64,000 nucleotides of DNA, taken from assembly GCA_965222175.1 (NCBI GenBank), contig OZ244938.1, forward strand, positions 2,542,001 to 2,606,000. The letters run 5' to 3'. The position numbers and the translations under genes are program-made. The notes beneath the pieces are model-generated. The model made no database searches. It was not told the origin of the DNA and worked only from the letters and a program-made list of their open reading frames with translations. The DNA comes from NORP240 sp965222175 (GTDB lineage Bacteria; Pseudomonadota; Gammaproteobacteria; Pseudomonadales; Pseudohongiellaceae). Positions 61,411 through 64,000 of this stretch are shown here, one piece after another; within the stretch, counting starts at the first letter, position 1, and every line of letters starts with the position of its first letter.

Positions 61411-63546
61411 ATGAAGAGTGAAGCACAGTCCGTTGAGCCCGACACCCCGAGCGCAGCTCGTGGCGATGCAGTAATCGCCACAGGAAATTTCCCCCTGGAT
61501 TTAACCACGGTACTGACGGTGGCTCTGCAGTCCCATGTCCGGCTGCTCGGTTTCCTGTCAAGTCCGTTGACAACGCGGGATGAACAGATTCTGCTGGACC
61601 TCGGTGGAAAACTGCCGGCCCCGGTCCACCAGGTAAGCAAGAACAGGAACGTCGGATTGACCGGTGATCTGTTAACCCTGGCCAGGCTGGTCAAGGCCAT
61701 GGCAAGAGTCAGGAAAAGCCGGGAAAACCTGCAGCAATGCATCGATTCCATTGAAAAGCTCGGTCACAGGAATACCCGGCAACTCGACACTCTGCAGAAA
61801 CAGCTTCGGGGACTGAAGAGTGAGATCGCCTGGCCCCAGGAAGCACCGGCAAGCCAGTCTTATCTTGCCCTTCTGGATGCCGAATCGAAACTGGAAGACC
61901 TTGCCGGGCGAAACCTGACCTACCAGGAAGGCCTGCTGCAGCAAACCAGGGAACAGATCGAGCAGCTGGGCAAGCTGCTTGATGCCGGCAACAGTGCCGA
62001 GGCAGGTGCTGTGTGGGATCGCATTCAGGGCAATATCGGCAATCTCGGCGGTAAAACCCAGCATCAGCTTAACCAGCAGATAGCAGTATTCCGAGTACAG
62101 ATAAATGAACTGCGCGACTGGAAAAAGTTTGCCGCCGCGGAAAAGAAACAGGAACTGATTGTCGAAATCAGTCAGCTTCAGGAATCTCCAGGTTCACCTC
62201 CTGAGCGGGCGCGGCAGATCAGGAATCTTCACGAACGCTGGAAAAAACTGGGTTATTCAAATCATAATGAAGAACTGTGGCATCAGTTCAAGGAAGCGTC
62301 AGACAAGGCGTATGCCCCCTGTAAGGAATATTTTGCCCAGCAGAAAGCACGGATGGCGGACAATCTTAAACACCGGCTTGGCATATGTGAGCGGCTGGAA
62401 CAGTATCTGCAGAACGTAGACAGGACTGACCTCAGAATCGTCGATCTCAAAGCCCTGGAGAAGCAGGTTCAGGACGAATGGAAGCAGTATGCACCCGTGG
62501 AACAGGGCAAGGTCAAGAAACTGCAGAAACGGTTTTACGGGGCCCTCAATGAAGTCCGGGAAATCCGCCGCAACACCGCCAGGAAAAACGGTGAACTGAA
62601 ACAGGCCCTGGTTGACGAGGCACGTAAACTCCTGGATCTGGAAAATCGGCGCGAAGCGATAAACCTGGCTAAAGATCTACAGGCCACGTGGAAAACCGTC
62701 GGACCCTCCTTTGCCCGGGAGGATCGCAAATACTGGAGTGAGTTTCGCGCTGCCTGTGATGCCCTGTTCAAGGAACAGGAAGCGGCACGCAAGGCCGTTC
62801 GCAACGAAATTACCCAGGCAATCGACAACAGCAGGAAAATCCTGCATAAACTGGAAGATGTACTCGGTCTGGACGACACTGCTTTCAGAGAATCACGCAA
62901 GCTTTTCGCGTCACTGCAAAACGATTTTCACCAGGCATTGAGCCCTCGGATAAAAAAAGAGCGCCAGCAGCTTCAGCAACAGTTCACTGCACTTACGCGA
63001 AAGATAGAAGGTCGTTTTCGCAAACTCCCGGACAAAAAACAGCTGCAGGCATCGTCAGCATTGCAGGCCAGGGCTGCTGCCTGCATCGAACTGGAAGACC
63101 GGTTGATGGTCTGCGACAACGCGACAGATTTTCGCCAGGTGCTGGCCGGATTCGATCGATCAGCCTGGGACGAAATGGCGGCCAGTGGCTACCCGCGCTG
63201 GGACAGGCTGATGGAGAAAAGATTGAACGCGGTAATGGACCTGGTCGATCCCGAAGCCATGGCAGGCCTGGTGGCAGACACCGAGAACCAGGCACGCAGG
63301 CGACTGGTGGAAGCGGAAATCAAGGCGCACCTGGAATCTCCAGAGCAGGATCGGCAACTCAGAATGGAATTGCAGCTTGATCAGCTGCAAAGCAAATTTG
63401 GCAAAGCTCCCGTCGAAGACTCGTCGGCTCGTGAAAATTTCACCAGGGACTTTGAACTCGAATTCCTGTGCCTGGGACCATTCTCCAGTGTCAACAGGCG
63501 GGAACTTGAAGAACGGGCCAGCCAGGTGATTCGACGCCTGCTTTAG
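61411..63546 (+). CDS. Large DUF349-repeat coiled-coil protein
   Basis: A 711-residue, almost entirely helical and charged protein. DUF349-type repeats are visible around residues 250-320 (RNLHERWKKLGYSNHNEELWHQFKEASDKAY), 390-460 and 455-530 (KDLQATWKTVGPSFAREDRKYWSEFRAACDALF). A different C-terminal region contains FELEFLCLGPFSSVN. Its role is not established. The ATG at 61411 was preferred over a TTG at 61375; neither has a strong ribosome site. It is divergent from dinG and convergent with the last gene. Confidence 0.85.
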   Translation: MKSEAQSVEPDTPSAARGDAVIATGNFPLDLTTVLTVALQSHVRLLGFLSSPLTTRDEQILLDLGGKLPAPVHQVSKNRNVGLTGDLLTLARLVKAMARVRKSRENLQQCIDSIEKLGHRNTRQLDTLQKQLRGLKSEIAWPQEAPASQSYLALLDAESKLEDLAGRNLTYQEGLLQQTREQIEQLGKLLDAGNSAEAGAVWDRIQGNIGNLGGKTQHQLNQQIAVFRVQINELRDWKKFAAAEKKQELIVEISQLQESPGSPPERARQIRNLHERWKKLGYSNHNEELWHQFKEASDKAYAPCKEYFAQQKARMADNLKHRLGICERLEQYLQNVDRTDLRIVDLKALEKQVQDEWKQYAPVEQGKVKKLQKRFYGALNEVREIRRNTARKNGELKQALVDEARKLLDLENRREAINLAKDLQATWKTVGPSFAREDRKYWSEFRAACDALFKEQEAARKAVRNEITQAIDNSRKILHKLEDVLGLDDTAFRESRKLFASLQNDFHQALSPRIKKERQQLQQQFTALTRKIEGRFRKLPDKKQLQASSALQARAAACIELEDRLMVCDNATDFRQVLAGFDRSAWDEMAASGYPRWDRLMEKRLNAVMDLVDPEAMAGLVADTENQARRRLVEAEIKAHLESPEQDRQLRMELQLDQLQSKFGKAPVEDSSARENFTRDFELEFLCLGPFSSVNRRELEERASQVIRRLL

Positions 63547-63599
63547 TACGCGGAGTACCAATTACCGCCGAGTCAGCCTGCAGACCATGAGGCGCCTTC

Positions 63600-64000
63600 T
63601 CAGCCCCGCGCCTGGTAGCGCCGGATCACCGGATTGGCATACATGGCCAGAAAATACTTGTGCAGTCGCGGATCGAGGGACTCAAGACGCTCCAGGAATT
63701 TTTTCCTGACAGCAGGGTTCACCTGACGCTCGTGTGCCTCTTTCTCCAGGGTCGGTACAGGCAGGAGTTTTCGTTCCTGCAGCAATTGCAGGGCGATAAA
63801 ATTGGTATCGTGGAGCCTGTAGTTGGCCAGGATACTGGCATCGATCGTCGCCGCAAGTTCATCCGGGTCATCTGTAGCGACTCGTAGTTGTTCGCCGAAC
63901 GCCACGTGCACATGGCCCTTTGACCCGACGATGCCGGTCACGATACTGTTGATATCGCTTTCGTCAGTTTTTTCATATTTACCGGTGGTTTCCTTCAAGT
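63600..64000 (-). CDS. C-terminal part of a probable acyltransferase, cut by window edge
   Basis: At least 133 residues are open to the right edge, so the start lies outside. A segment IVGSKGHVHVAFGEQL resembles the late block of PlsC-type lysophosphatidate acyltransferases. LAATIDASILANYRLHDTNFIALQLL and FLERLESLDPRLHKYFLAMYANPVIRRY follow. The catalytic HxxxxD motif would be outside the window, so the call rests on weak similarity. A TTG at 63998 should not be taken as the start. Confidence 0.5.
   Translation of the reverse strand, partial: LKETTGKYEKTDESDINSIVTGIVGSKGHVHVAFGEQLRVATDDPDELAATIDASILANYRLHDTNFIALQLLQERKLLPVPTLEKEAHERQVNPAVRKKFLERLESLDPRLHKYFLAMYANPVIRRYQARG

Overview
The window is a chromosomal segment of a gammaproteobacterium with a Pseudomonas-like gene order. 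Recalled Pseudomonas synteny (not searched) fits wbpM-wbpL-comEA-like, lapB-ihfB-rpsA-cmk-(tyrA-aroA fusion)-pheA-gyrA, mtaD-ubiG-mupP-yciK, and argG-pyrC-rnt-grxD-argF. I see no phage, insertion sequence, CRISPR array, rRNA or convincing tRNA gene. Almost everything is core metabolism and information processing. Many genes start at TTG or GTG.

Layout. 1-3.6 kb (minus): the end of an O-antigen locus (WbpM-type dehydratase cut by the left edge, WbpL-type initiating transferase) with a five-copy 14-bp tandem repeat between them, then a ComEA-like protein. 3.7-14.7 kb (minus): pyrF, lapB, ihfB, rpsA, cmk, a TyrA-AroA fusion, pheA without its chorismate mutase domain, gyrA. 15.1-18.6 kb (plus): mtaD, ubiG, a MupP/Gph-type phosphatase, yciK. 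18.7-23.7 kb (minus): rluB, scpB, scpA, a TrpRS with an iron-sulfur-type cysteine motif, yciO. 23.9-24.8 kb (plus): yciB, yciI. 24.9-29.1 kb: a periplasmic cyclophilin, xthA, an overlooked small-ORF unit at 26.5 kb, moaB, moaA and a LysE-family exporter. 29.2-36.7 kb (minus): a complete cytochrome c maturation operon ccmABCDEFGHI, with a lone fliA directly upstream. 38.1-44.2 kb: dcd, metG, a Deg-type protease with tandem PDZ-like domains, an orphan soluble RnfB-like ferredoxin protein, nth. 44.2-50.7 kb: argG, pyrC, rnt, grxD, an orphan hydantoinase-B gene, and argF behind a terminator-like leader. 50.7-56.5 kb: a 1.2-kb leader with NrdR-box-like sites and simple repeats, then nrdA and nrdB (class Ia ribonucleotide reductase). 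56.2-64 kb: a small charged protein, a MocA-like nucleotidyltransferase without a normal start codon, a small DUF5062-like protein, a second cyclophilin, a small membrane protein, dinG, a large DUF349 protein, and the end of a probable acyltransferase.

How the genes work together. There are blocks for nucleotide supply (pyrF, pyrC, cmk, dcd, nrdAB), aromatic amino acids (tyrA-aroA, pheA), arginine (argF, argG), chromosome structure and repair (gyrA, scpAB, ihfB, xthA, nth, dinG), translation (rpsA, metG, trpS, rluB), the envelope (wbpL/wbpM, lapB, mupP, yciB) and aerobic respiration (ccm operon, ubiG). I found no clear novel defence or mobile system. The most interesting items are the unannotated two-peptide unit at 26.5 kb, the nrdA leader, the argF leader, the FeS-type TrpRS, the PheA domain loss, and several orphaned partner genes (fliA, rnfB, hyuB).
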